This document shows positions 36,731-49,349 of a DNA stretch of 64,000 nucleotides, in pieces. The notes under the pieces were generated by a model that ran no database searches, had not been told where the DNA came from, and worked only from the letters and a program-made list of their open reading frames with translations. A program made the translations under genes and the position numbers. The stretch is from NCBI GenBank assembly GCA_009192285.1, contig CM018608.1:1320201-1384200 (forward strand), in the 5' to 3' direction. How positions within the stretch are numbered: the stretch's first letter is position 1; the number at the start of each line of letters is the position of its first letter. Source of the stretch: Morchella semilibera (Eukaryota > Ascomycota > Pezizomycetes > Pezizales > Morchellaceae).

Positions 36731-39700
36731 GTCGTCAGGTTAGAGATGTGTTCGTTCGCTTTTTATATTTAATAAGTGGGCAAAGAGTTAGTAAAGTAAA
36801 GAGCAAACAAGCAAAGCTACTTGGAAGGAGCATAATTACAATGCACTGGGGCGGCTTTATCGTAGATATTTTATGGACCTATGTAGTTTTATGTGATTGT
36901 ACGTTTAATGAGATGATCAGCAAGAAAGTGCATCAGCTAGATCAAGCTTGACCCGGGACAGGTATACTAGGTATTAGGATGGGTTGGTTGAGTAGAGAAG
37001 AGTTTTTTACTGCGAAGAAGATAAATGGAGGTAGAGATGATGGCAACCCGCGGAGGGGCGGGTAAGGAGGGGTTAATAGCAGCAGCTCTGTTTAGACGTT
37101 GCGCTGCGGTGGGAACCTGAAGTTGCGCAACAAAAAAAAAAACACTTACATCATTTTTCAGGCGGGATACAGCAAAATAGGGCAAATAACAATAACACCA
37201 ACATCATAACAAGACATGGGATTTCGCTCTTTGACTCGCTTTATAAAGCTCCTAGACGATTTTATTTTCGGATTCTTTCTTTTTAAGTACTTACTGCTGA
37301 CGTGTGCGATGAGTGACGATGTTGGGGTAAGTGCAGAGCCTCATCCATCATCTGTCCAGGGACAAGGATCTAGCGCAGGGACCAACTCTACCCCTCGATC
37401 TTTATCGAAACCTCCCACCTTCACCATCGATAAGCCTTCTCATCCACATGCCGGATCATACATCCCTAGCCTCAGAATTCCGACCAACACAGTCCACGTG
37501 CCCGTTGCTTGTAACTAACAACCTCATCTTAACCCTAACCCTACCTCTACACCTCTGGAAATGGTGATTACATGCAATATCGACATATACATAGGCTGGT
37601 AGTCTTTTTAACCGATAAACACATAATGGCACACCCTTTAGCACTCTTCGAAGACTCCTTACCGGTAACTAGCTCATGCTTGCAATTGACGCTCCAAGTT
37701 CCTATTTGTTTCACTCGTGCTCGAGGGAAGGCATTTAAGAAATTGTCGCAGTACGTCGTACGTACATACAGCTAGAGACGATGTGTTCCTGTGCATAGAA
37801 GGGCCTGACCAATTGGACTGCATGTATGTACTATTGGTGAGGATTACCAATTAGAGCAGAGGACATTATGTATCGACTTCCGGATTGATCGATACACCAG
37901 ATATATTAAACTACAAACACGCCGCCTGAGGAATATTTGAATACAGCCGGTATTGAACCCACCAACACACGGACTCCCAGAACTTCAATTTCGCTTCATA
38001 ATTATAGATAACTGCTCACAAAACTCTGTGTAATATGAAATCCAGTGGTCCATCAGGAATAAACACCTTAATATTGGCTAGCTATATATATAGTTGTGTC
38101 CAGCTCAGGCAACAATTTTCAATACCTGCGCATTCTTGGATGAACAGTATTGATAGCATATATATCCCTGGCCCTATCCGAACACATCCCAGTGATCACC
38201 GTTTCAGATTTGATACGGGCTAATAACAATATATATGTGTGTAGTCATGTCTAGCGATGCTAAGGGGCCATCTACTTTGTCTTGAGGCTGGGGTACTTCG
38301 AGGCCCTTTTTCTAGAATACCCAAGATTTTTTTTGTTTAATTCATACACGCATGCAGCCTCACGGCTATGGTGACAGAAACCGAAGATAGCTACAAACGA
38401 TTTTCACCAATACAGACCAAATACTGAATGCTGACGAAGGAGATTTGGTGTATATGCAAAATAACTCAATTCTCTACGACGAGTGGAAGTGGGTGAATGT
38501 GGGCGTTTCACATACAAAATACCGGGAAAAGGCATATGAAGATGCATCTGCAGATCGTTTTTTGTTCTTTGGTGTGCCGTTCCCGTGTTGTACGTTTGGG
38601 CTGTCTTCTCCTTGTATATATTTGTGCTATTCTCTGTGACGTCCCTTTCCGACCCATTTCACATGGCCTTTCTTACTGGTGTGTTATTTGCATCCTTTTT
38701 AATTGCCTTTTTGTGTATATCTTCCTTTCCTATAGCCCCCTTTTAGGTTCCATTTCTATCCTTTTTACCTCTTTTAACTCCCTTTTAAGCTTTTCAATCC
38801 AATGAAATTATTGTTTGCGTACGTAGTCACTACATACATTCATGGGGATACAGGTGTTCAAAAACGAAAATTAGTATCAATTTCACTGGTATAGCTGATA
38901 GTACTTTCACTATAACACATGTATAGCTTGGTTGAAGGCCTTAAGGTTCAATCCTCAATTTACTTTTACCGGACAAGGGATCAAGGCCAAAACCAAACGT
39001 AAAGCAGACGTACTACATGTAGCCATATCCGTACGACGAACTGATACCAAATGAAGCCACGAGGAACCACAAACCAATAACACCGTTGCACGAATCTAAC
39101 TTGCTGAAACAAATACCACCTAAGATCGACAGTGAACCTTAATTGAGGTGAGTGCTTTTGAATAATTGAGCTAGTTTCACATAGGAATATCACACAGCGG
39201 AAGGCAATAAATCAATAAGCCCCGTGGAAACCTAAAAAGTTAAATAGAACAAAATAAAACAAAAAAACAAAAAAACCCGGCTGAAACCAGATAAAGCTTT
39301 TGGCGAGTGATAATTGGTGATGGGGTTCACACAAGGAAACGAACGGACAGGGTAACAGAACCCAAATTGACGGTCTAAGCCACCCAGTAACACATGATCT
39401 CGCGCGTCTGTGCCGCCTCCAAAATGATAGGAAAGGAAGCTGCTGCTTACTTGTGCATGGTGCGATAATCAGCTAACTCGCATAAACGTGCTTTCAGGGA
39501 GCTCGGGTGAAACATCTACATGTAGTCCGTAAATTCAACCAGGCTTCTCCGACTACGACATGATATACAAGAAATATAAAGGGCGCCGGACTTGGGTCGT
39601 TCTTGGAAAGGAAAATTTCGGTCTTTCTGATACTTTTAGGAAATAGTAGCGCTAGTGTGTTTGTTGGTATGTATGGTTGACCTTTTTATAATTATGCTAA

Positions 39701-40036
39701 GTACCTTACTACGTACTTTACAGTGAATATATATTCGTTCATTAAAGATACATGTATATTAAAAAAAAAATACAACTCCATTATATATCACATCATGTAA
39801 GTGCCTTATCCCAAATCCAGTTCGTCTATCGTAGGCCCGAATACCCAATAGTCGATCAATTGAGGCCCAAATACATATAGGACCCCTCTCTCTAGATCGC
39901 TACCGAAAGTGTGTGTACCTATGTGCTAAACCATAATCATGTATAGATATGGTGATAGTAAGTAGAGAGGTTTGGATAGCGCCCGCGTAACCCTACGTCC
40001 TAGCCAAACCACATATCGAGGCATACACCATCGTAT
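36731..40036. other. Intergenic, with telomere-like sequence
   Basis: About 3.3 kb between the BTB gene and the zinc-finger gene. A plus-strand ORF of 100 codons at 37216-37518 has a Ser/Pro/Thr-rich, coding-like C-terminal half but no recognisable domain and only weak support. Directly after its stop lies TTAACCCTAACCCTA at 37529-37543. The rest (37.6-40.0 kb) has only short random-looking ORFs and one CGAGTGATA copy (39304-39312). Confidence 0.5.
37529..37543 (+). repeat. Telomere-like CCCTAA repeat (two and a half units)
   Basis: TTAACCCTAACCCTA, matching the complement of TTAGGG, the telomere repeat of most filamentous fungi. Too short for an interstitial telomere array; it could be a telobox regulatory site, a repair scar, or the template of a telomerase RNA. 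Confidence 0.6.
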
Positions 40037-40724
40037 CTACACGCAAGTGCTCATATCCCAAAATATTCTATCACCCCCAACAAAATTTCCCCCTACTGTG
40101 TTCTTCATTAGCATGCATCCCCAGCGCGGGATTAAGGATGTCAATCTCACATTCGGGCTTCCTCTCTTCCTCCTAGGGATCATTCCAGGGTCCAGTTGCT
40201 TGTTGTGAACTAGTCTATGGTGTTGTGTCATGTTATCTTTCCTCGCAAAGCCTTTCTGGCCCTTCCGTGAGCAACCTGGATATGGGCAATCATATTGCGG
40301 TTTTCCATGTGCGTCCCGGTAGTGGCGCTGTAGTTTATGCAAGTGTGTAAATATCTTATTACACCCGGGTTTGAGGCATGGATGTTGCACTTGGTCCTCT
40401 GGATTTGATATTGATCTATATGAAGTTAGCAACCATGCGCAGAAATGGGGAGTCGGAACTGAAGGTAGATACTTACATTCCTGGACTACTTGGCGCTGAT
40501 GTCTCGAACTCGGGTGATGCCATCGATTCATACTGAAAATTGTAATCCAGCAGATTGTCATCTTTGTGCAGAAGTTCTTCTTCGTGTCCGATAGAGATTG
40601 CCTGCTGCTCTGAAGGGCCAGGACCGTAATATGAATGTTGGAAAACATAATTACTATCCTTGGCCCGTAGTCTTGGATCGATCAGGTGTTGGTCCGTCAT
40701 TTGTAAGTTGTGAATGTAATACAC
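40037..40724 (-). CDS. Small C2H2 zinc-finger protein, 208 aa
   Basis: Exons 40724-40477 and 40415-40037 join in frame through a 61-nt intron (GTAAGT...ATATAG) to 208 aa. Two tandem C2H2 fingers start near residue 91: C-x4-C-x12-H-x4-H (CLKPGC ... RHYRDAH) and a longer C-x4-C-x16/17-H-x3/4-H (CPYPGC ... HHRLVH). This pair, with the conserved linker and the extended second finger containing KGFARKDNM, is common in ascomycete zinc-finger proteins with two fingers near the C-terminus. The N-terminus is acidic and Ser/Gln-rich and could act as a transactivation region. It is probably a DNA-binding transcription factor; target genes cannot be inferred. A second ATG (40700) gives a product eight residues shorter. 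Confidence 0.85.
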
Positions 40725-43700
40725 GATATGTGAAATCTCTGGGATGGCGGGATAGACGGCGCTGTGAGGAGCTGGTAAATCAATTTTTGGGGGTTCCTTG
40801 TCTGTGGGGTGCGCATACGCACAAGTTAGTCACAGTACACGTATATATTCTTTAGGGTGGAGCTTGGGTCGCAATTGGTGGGCTTGCCTTGCTAGAGAGC
40901 AGAAGCTACACGTTGGTTGTGTTGTAGCGTTCAAAAAGTTATTCGCTTAAGATTATAATCGATGAAATTCAAACGAGAGTAACGAAGCTTTGAGGCTTAA
41001 GGTCTAAACCAAGAGAATGTGGTGGGATCTGTGGAGCTTAAACGTAAACTCGTGGGGGAGGACAGAACTATGAACTCCCCACCATACTGCATACATGTAG
41101 GCTTACTTAGGGGGGGAGGGGGACTTTGAGACTCCAGAGGTGGTTTCTCAAGTCCCCACTTCCTCCACCCATGCTGTAGCGGTTCATTGCCATGCATGAG
41201 GCTCCATGAGCTACCCATGTACCCAAGATATCGGATCAGCCTCTGGCTTTTGAGTTACAGCCTCATGTTAATACAGGCCGGCCCTTGCTACTAGACCACA
41301 GACACCTCTGTCCAGGACACCGTTTCTGTTTGGAGAAATCCTTGCAGATAGGTCAGATTATATATGGGGTCGCGGTTTACGGCAAATGCGGGTTTGATTC
41401 GGCGACTAGGGGGTAGGACCACTGAACCAATAGGTGTTAAGGTACCCCATGCAGTACTGGGTGGAGGCTCTTACCAGACGTAGATTACACAGCATTGTAT
41501 TATATATACATAATAAGCACTGGTTGGTACACCTGCTCTAGAATTGAAGCTACGACTTCATAGGGATCTAGCTCTGTCTCACAACATTTGGAGACCGTTA
41601 GAACGCATGTGGGACAAAAATAACACACGCCAATACAAAAAGGTTTAAGGTTGTGAGGCTCCTTCATCCTACCGGCTAGACATACACTAAGTACATGGAT
41701 ACACGTTCACGGTGTGGATAAAATGCATGTGTGTTGAGCGGAGTCCTCCGAATCCAAGTTTAGCCAACTTTGCCCTGTACTGTTGGGACCTAATACGCCT
41801 ACACAGTACCCTTTAGAGAACAATATTGTATGGATTGTTTTCTAATGAAAATAATCCTTTTCGCTCTCTAGACTTATGATGTAGGTACATGTAGTTTTTT
41901 TTATGTTACATGTATGTGCCCCGACGTTGTTGTGTTCTTCTCACTTGTTAATTTGTAATTCGTGAATTCACTCGTGCGTCAGGCTGCATAGTCTGCATGT
42001 GTAAACATTAAGAAATCATGACATTACGAAATGTAAGGCTCAATAATTATTTACATAGATGTTAACGAGACCTTATGTAAAGTACATGTAAGTGGGTGTG
42101 GCAAGAAAGCAAATTTTCCGCCTCCTTCCAGGCTTCCGGAGCTGGTTCTCCACATCCATGCAATTGTAGACAGGACTCGACTCCTAATTATCCCGGAATG
42201 TCAAAAATCCCACCAAATGAGATCAACAGGCAAATGATATTTCAAACGAATCATTAAACATACCGATAGTATGCCACACACATCCATACTCGATAAGTGC
42301 ATATGCTCCTGGCGGTTCTCTTGGACGTATGTACGTTAAGACTTGCATTACATGCAGTTAGCAAATTTTCCGACACATCTTATATAATTACATGTATGGG
42401 TAAGCATAATACTAAAGCTCAAACACTTGTAGATCGATCTACTTACATGCGCATATTATTTTATGCTATACTGCCTTTTAACAATTTATGCTGTTAAAAA
42501 TTGCATATATTCTATCTTATGGTTAGCGTTCTGAATATCAGTGCTCGTCTTCTCCCCTGCAGCGTTACATGTAGTTGTACATATATTAAGTTATTTCCCC
42601 TTGATGAACACCTCCTATTATCGAGTGATATCACATGACCTTGGTGCGCCTCATGTATGTATCGAGCTTATCCTAATATGATCTATACAACAACTACACA
42701 TGTGCCGGAAAAAACCATTCCCTGACGCCCCCAAAGTTATTCCTTGCTAATAATACCATTTCCAGCAGCCACAGCTAGGATAGCGGGGACATTGATACTA
42801 GATTGTTTTACGGAGTTCTAAGGAAAACCTGTTTCCGGGACCGTCTAGCAAAGTACATGTAATCGTTTTGAACCATCGATCCAACGCGTACTTCGGATCT
42901 GACTAGCCTATCGGCTCGCACAGCTGCAGGTAATTCAAATCTTAGACCTGTGCGGGGGATATCACATGACTAAATAAATGCTGCCCTTCCGACTAGCCAC
43001 AGGGTTTACAGAGCGGCCACGATCCCGAGGTGAGACTCGTCTAAGACGTGAAAATCCTGAGTAAAACTTATCACCAACATAAAGAAGAGTAAGGGGTAAT
43101 GCATAGCCACTTCAGAAAGCTTCTACATCTATAAAAAGCTGGTTCATTCAGTAATTATAGATACTCGTATGGTGAATATAGTATTCTTCGGGTTTTTTTG
43201 CATCCAAAATAAGCCGATCTCGTTAGGTGCAGAACTCCTTTAAAGACGAACCAAGGCTAGGTTGACTATACTATTGGTACCTCGGCACTTCTATACCTTT
43301 ACAAATTGATCTCCTTTGATCGTAAACTGCTACTTTTCACTCCTGCGGGCTTGGCGTGTTTCAAATCTTTGTAGAACGCAGATATAATATAAGGATATAT
43401 GTGCCGTGAGCATGATATTATTCTAGGGCAGTGGCTTAGACGTCGAAAATGGAAAAATAGTATCCCGAGAGTTTTATTTGTATTGCAATATCAATATAAA
43501 ACTGTAATATCCAGGTTCGATATTGCTCTCCGGACAACACGTGTACCTGCATGTTAACCCGGGTAGATCTGATTGACTACATGTGCATTCTCGCAATCCC
43601 GTTCTTAAGATTCGTTAAACACAAAGATCCTGGTTCGATCAATTGATGTCAATTTTTCGCTTCATATTGATATCAACTGACGCCGAACATCTGATTCTCA

Positions 43701-44163
43701 GTATATCTGAGTAATTCAAGCTCAGGATATATTCAAAAAGCGACTACTTGATGTCTAGCTCGCGTAGAGAGCCGGCACACAGGGACATCGGCTTCCTCGG
43801 ATTTGCATAAATGAATTTATGCACTGTGTAGCATCACCATGTTATCACAACCACGAGTAGCTTACCGGGTCGATATCACCCCTTGATAGAGGCTCCTGTA
43901 CTTTTATGTAGTATAACTACCCGAGATTCCCGGTGTGGATAAGTGGTATGTAGCAAAATTTCTTTGAGACGGCTTTGTAGTCTTTCAGCAAGGCGTCCCC
44001 GTGCGCGTGGGACATCTGCGCTGTCGGGCGGTGCATTTCTTATACGAATCCGCCTCTGGCTGCTTCTGGTAGGTGAGTCTCATTAGCTGTTTACCCTGTT
44101 AGGTAAAATAACAATTGGATACTTGATCTCCCAGGTATAACAGTACGTACCTACATACATGAT

Positions 44164-44275
44164 ACATAGGGGTATCCGCATTTTTTTCGCGCATTTGCGA
44201 AATGATAGTGAAAAAAATCATAGATGCCACTGTAACGCCATCAATATTTGAATTTAAATTAGTACCCCTCTATGT
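44164..44275. mobile_element. Possible small inverted-repeat element (112 bp)
   Basis: Ends ACATAGGGGTA and TACCCCTCTATGT are inverted repeats apart from a 2-base insertion. Inside, ATTTTTTTC and GAAAAAAAT form a second inverted pair. Only one copy was noticed. Confidence 0.4.
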
Positions 44276-46375
44276 TCCATGAGGCGAGGGTTGATGCATA
44301 GCGTGAGCGGTGAACCCGCCGAAGCCTCAGCTCTGCTGCTTGGGACTTTACAATTCAAACCAGATTATTTTTGAAGTATAGTTTTGAGAAACCATCATAA
44401 TTCGCCTAAATTATGGTTTGGCTCCCAAAACCGTCTTTTGCCGGAGCCAAACAGTTTTTGACGAAACATGTTTATAGACGTTGGGGTCGAATCCAAACGG
44501 GCCCTTAGATAAGCGCATCTAGAAGCTACGTAGGCCCCAACCTTCTGCACGTGCCCAGTCAAAATAAACTTTAATACACAATTCAAATGATTAGAAGAGG
44601 AAAGCTACATGAAGTGACGTCACAGAAACAGCATCTGTAATTCGGAAATCCGGGTTTTTATATTTGGTGCAGAACGTAAACCCACACTATGAGAAATTTT
44701 GAACCCTACCCCAACAGCTGAATTAAGCACAGATATCTACAATTCTACCAAACGGAAATTCAGCCTAGGAATCAGTCTTAAGAAACCAGATGATTGGCTA
44801 GTTTGATTTCTGTTTGTTGTTGGCCATTTTCGACCCGATAGCTAGATGTCTCTAGAATTTCGAGTTACCTATTCATAGAATTACGACGAGCACTACAATG
44901 CATCACCGGGAGCGGCTCTTAACGAGGATCACAGGGGTGTTTCCTTTCAGCCAATAAAACGTAGAAGCACTCACACTCCATTAAATGAAGGGACCAGTTG
45001 ACTGGACAGAATTCGCTTTTTGAAAGTCGACAAGGATTTGAATACCAAGGAGTGACAAGGACCATACACCGATCTTTCCACCGGGCAACTGGCTTGTTAA
45101 GGGAAACGGTTCCATGCACGCACATGGCCCCCACCCCCAGTCATGTGATATTGGGGGCCGATTTGGGTGGATTTGGGCGTTCTTTTGGTGCAAGTCACGT
45201 GAACTGCCATTTTGGCCCCCAACTTGAGCCCAATAAGCTTTCCAACAAAACCGCTCTGGGTAAAAACGGTTCCGGCGAGAAGAGGCGAGAAGGAAGACAT
45301 GCATACATTGTCTCCCTGCATGAGATCCGAACCATTTTCCCGGCATGTATGTGCTCATAAGCGTATCTACCAGGGTTGTTAAGCAGGAGGGGGCAACCAA
45401 CAGGAGGTATATATGACCTAACTATTTTTAATCATATACGATCACTCGCTCGACGACACCTAAAAAATTATCAATACAAGATAATGAAGCCCCCGTCCCC
45501 CCCGAAGTGTACAAGTTTATTAGTTACCGTAAGTAGAAAACGTCGGCTGCCTCATGTCTGACACAAGTTTCTATCAAGAGAAATATATAGGCCACTAAAA
45601 TGAGGCTTAAAAATCTGTTCTTAGAACGACCGATCCGAACTACAACCGTAATCAATGTGGCGAGTTTGTACATGGGGTCGCTTTGCCTTGCGGGGGTGTC
45701 TTGCCTTGCACTAGCACAGAGGATATTATTTCATACTCAAGGCGTTCGAAGACCGTTATTGCCCATATATGCATATGGGCGTTCTGTAAATTATACGTCA
45801 TATCAGGAAGGACATAATCAAATGCGTATATAAAACAATGATTTAGCCCAAGCAATATGCAATGGTTGTCAGCTACATAGCTTAGATAGGCCTAGCTCTA
45901 GTCCTAGCCTTTGTCGGCTTGAAGTTTGTGCAGATATATATACATGTATATATATATACATGTATATTACGGTTCGGCACTAAAGCTCAGTTGATAAAGG
46001 TGGGGAATATACTGTTAATCGAGAAATATCGCGATCAATTAGCGAATCAGATTCTAGTAACTACAACCATGCATGCACTAAGGTCCACTAACAAAAAAAA
46101 CATTGCTTGGTCTCATGATATTTTGTTGCCGCGAGTAATCAACCGCGCCCATTATTCTCGTATTGGTTTTCGCAGGAATTGGCCATATGTAGTTGTATGT
46201 ATCAAATAAAATTTCCTAAAAATAGAATCGTCAGATACCTATTAATTTATCCTATATAGAACAGTGCAGGTATACGAGTCAACATCTGTTCCCGACCCAA
46301 ATCATGCACCCAATCCAAAACATGCATCATAGATCGGAGTTTCAAGTGATGAATAGATCTATAGACTCACTTGGG

Positions 46376-46437
46376 GGGTATGCCGAACATAGGGGAATGT
46401 CGAATAGTTTGAGGCATTCCCCATGTTCGGCATACCC
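46376..46437. repeat. Near-perfect inverted repeat / hairpin
   Basis: Left arm 46376-46399 starts GGGTATGCCGAACAT and right arm 46415-46437 ends ATGTTCGGCATACCC. The arms pair over 23 bp with one bulged A, around a 15-nt loop. There is no T tract after it and no coding sequence nearby. Confidence 0.85.
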
Positions 46438-47527
46438 TGATCTAGTGGCTAGAAAACGCTGCTATATCTCGGACTTGTTAGTTAATGTGTACTTCCGAGT
46501 TAATCTACTACGCCTATACTCTTAATAGAGCGGTTTGGCCAATCCCTGTTTTTAAACTTTGGGCTCTTGGCGGGATTTTCACACCGAAAACTGCCGCCAA
46601 GAACTAAATATTTACACTCAGAAGTTGTTGGCCAAATCGTGAAGTATCTAGGATCAATTGAGGCTCTAGACAGGACTAGAGAGTATGGGTAATCCATGGA
46701 TACCTGGGTATATATACTCATTAGGCTCCACTTGACTATATAAGAAGTCCTGCACTCCTGAGTTTTGTTCCACAATTGCGCAACGGATCATCGACCAAGA
46801 TCTTGGGATCTCTCCTACAGTTAGCTGCCTACATGTAGCTACTTACCTACATGGAGGTTATATAATTAGATACTTTGGAATCGGACTCGTATATGTATCT
46901 ATCGATTTGTGGTTAGTTATGTGTGGTAATTGGGGGGGGGGAGGTTGGTATACCCGGGCGCGCGCGCATGATCAAAAAAGTAACTCCAGCTCTAGCCAGC
47001 TAGCTATAAGTGCAGGGATTGGATAAAAATACCGTTCTAATTATCGGGAAATCACGGTCCTTATACTATAGGCTGGGGCCTTTGTTGAAGAAATAGGAGG
47101 AACTAGCACTCGACAGTACTACCTACCATGTTTGGTAATCGCAAGTACTCCAGCTGCCCATATCATTCGCTCGGCCAGCAAACTCCACAGATTCGTGCTT
47201 ATGGCAGCTTGGATTAGCTCAGTATGTTGTAATTCGAATCTAGTCGTGTTGTATAATCTAATATATACCTTTAATGCAGTTGGTTAGTAACCAAATAAGC
47301 CATAGTGGTCAAGATATAGGAAGATATAGATTCCTACATTGCTTACCTCAGGTTCTTATGACCACTTCCGGGGGATGCAGTCAATGATAGAGAAGATCGA
47401 GCTGCGCTAACTGGGACTCACCCATGCGGCTTAGCCTACATTCCTCCCCACCTAGCCACTACCGCGTAGATCAAGTCTTTTTACCCACTACCCTGACAAA
47501 GCCTAATGCTTTTAATTTCATACCCAT

Positions 47528-47779
47528 TCAAATACTGACTGAGTACCCACTTACACCATCAAGCCCTATTTCATCATCCTCTAACCCCACCAAATCGTCT
47601 TCTAACCATCTCCGCATTGCAGACACCGACCCTATTCCCACTTTCCCCCGTAACCACCATGAGCACACCTCCTGCTGCGCCATCGCCGCCTCAATTCCTT
47701 TTCTGATCCGCTGTCTCTCTTGCTCGCCCGCTGGCTGGTATGACCGCATCGATCGGCAAGAGCGGAAATATGGAAACAA
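47528..47779 (-). CDS. Possible small unknown protein, 83 aa
   Basis: The minus-strand ORF has protein-like composition: a basic start, QPAGEQERQRIRKGIEAAM (helical), EVCSWWLRGKVG and an acidic end. A GTAAGT donor near its 3' end suggests it may continue in another exon. The overlapping plus-strand ORF (47424-47795) is Ser/Pro/Thr-rich and more likely its shadow. Not recognised; low confidence. Confidence 0.3.
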   Translation of the reverse strand: MFPYFRSCRSMRSYQPAGEQERQRIRKGIEAAMAQQEVCSWWLRGKVGIGSVSAMRRWLEDDLVGLEDDEIGLDGVSGYSVSI

Positions 47780-48866
47780 GACTAAAAAAAAATAGTCAAT
47801 CAGGGCCAGGTTTTTCAGGGCGTTGGCTTTGTTTCTTGCTAACGGCTGCTAGCATAGTTACTACTGGTTGATTGCAAAGAAGCCAGCGGATGGTGATGAG
47901 GTTGATCCCGCGGAGAGAGATTAACCACGGCATACAATTAAACTCTCTACCTTTTTAATCACCCGCACAGCTGTGTGGGTCCTAATGGTATTGGTTATAC
48001 ATAACTCCAAGGGCTTGAACCTAGCGCCGGCCCGGACTCTATATCAAACCATCATCTCTGGATATCTTGTCTATGAACGAAATACTATTTTTCTAGGCCT
48101 ATACCATCACCGTCTGGCAGGATACTCTGCCAGGCTTTAAAATTCAAATTACACAAAAATATAAGGGCTCATGATATATTGATCTTCTGTACTAGCTATT
48201 AGGAATATAACTTATATACACCAAGCCAGGTAGGTCCTACCTTATCTTACTTTATTTGTAGTTTAAAGACTAACTAAAGAGCTATAGCCCAACCGGCCCT
48301 TAGGGCGGAATCCACAACTTTCACTTTATACATAAAGTATACATAAAGGTGTTTCGTGTATGGCATATCAAACCGTACACAAGATCCCAAGATAAAAGTT
48401 CTATGACAGACTAAAGAGAAATAATCCTTGTGGGATAGTAAAGCAGCTATCTCACCTGAGTCCAATTGCCATCCAACTCATGAAAATTGTGTTTTGTGGT
48501 CACCTCTTATCTGTTACTCAAAGGTAAATTTGGAACTCACATTCCACTCAAAGTTCATAAAGGTTATCATTATGCTAATAGCATCGCTGCACCTGAACAA
48601 ACTAAACAGAGATGGAATAGACAACCAGCATGTGAACCCAAATATATGCCCGGGTACATGCAAGAAATGAACATAAGAAATTCCATCTGAAAAGCTCAAG
48701 GTCCTACTCAGGACCTACAGTAACAGCAAAAGAAACAGCGAAATAAAGCAATGGCTAACCCAATAGCCAGTCGAACCGATGCTGATTATCCATCATGAAA
48801 TCAGCATAGCCGCCCCAATCACTTGAAGTAAAAGAACTAGAAACAAAGGTACACCCACAATTAGCT

Positions 48867-49349
48867 TCAGCAAACCACGCATACACAGCATACACTCTCA
48901 CTCTCCATCTTCTTCCTTCTCCTTCTGGGGGAACTCACTACTCCACCTGGCGTTGGGACCGCAACCCAGACGGCTTCATCAAGGACACCAGTATTTGGCG
49001 GCGGCGGCGGAATCACAAAAGGTAGCGGCACCGCGACGGGAGGAGCTGGTGGGGGGGCAGCCTTCATGAAGAAGACGTTTGGCCGCGCCTCGACCGCGGG
49101 GGCCGGGGGAGCCGGGGGAGCTGGGGGAGCTGGGGGAGGCGCATTCGGGTTCAATGCCGGCATGTAAAAAATATTCGGCAGACCTGTTGGCTTTTGCTCC
49201 TCCTCCTTAGGAGCTGGAGGGACAGCACCTGGAGGGTATGGCCCGGTGCCGGCCTCGTTGTAGCCCCATTTTGGCTTCTTGCTCTTTTCGGGAGCTGGGG
49301 CTGGGGCTGGGGCGGCGGGTGGGTAAGTAGGGATGAAGAATGCAGGCAT
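48867..49349 (-). CDS. Small Pro/Ala-rich protein, 160 aa
   Basis: One exon, about 30 percent proline. There is no signal peptide. A short hydrophobic/aromatic motif recurs about every 45 residues between poly-Pro/Ala linkers: PAFFIPTYPP at the start, then NIFYMPALNP, NVFFMKAAPP and PLPFVIPPPP. The C-terminus is basic (SSPRRRRKKM) and then Cys-rich (CCVCVVC). The ORF is upstream-open only to its first ATG and has strong GC-rich third positions on this strand compared with the AT-rich surroundings, which argues that it is coding. Function unknown; such proteins may be scaffolds or membrane-tethered by the C-terminal cysteines if lipidated. That is a guess. Confidence 0.6.
   Translation of the reverse strand: MPAFFIPTYPPAAPAPAPAPEKSKKPKWGYNEAGTGPYPPGAVPPAPKEEEQKPTGLPNIFYMPALNPNAPPPAPPAPPAPPAPAVEARPNVFFMKAAPPPAPPVAVPLPFVIPPPPPNTGVLDEAVWVAVPTPGGVVSSPRRRRKKMESESVCCVCVVC

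Larger units (their letters stand above)
40725..48866. other. Gene-poor region (about 8.1 kb)
   Basis: No gene I can support with confidence. Features seen: a CGAGTGATA copy (42622-42630), an inverted-repeat element candidate at 44164-44275, an imperfect GC-rich inverted repeat around 45143-45230, a strong hairpin at 46376-46437, and TACATGTA/TA stretches at 45937-45966. Most ORFs here are 60 to 140 codons with no domains; the one possible exception is the minus-strand ORF at 47528-47779, listed separately. Confidence 0.5.

Noticed and set aside
37941-37970. tRNA-like T-arm (TTGAACCC) on the minus strand
   Set aside because: No matching acceptor, D or anticodon arms could be folded.
44981-45400. 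Overlapping ORFs of 120 and 139 codons on both strands
   Set aside because: They arise from a GC-rich, stop-poor patch with repeats; no domain or splice evidence on either strand.
47424-47795. 123-codon plus-strand ORF rich in Ser, Pro and Thr
   Set aside because: Overlaps a more protein-like minus-strand ORF and is probably its shadow.
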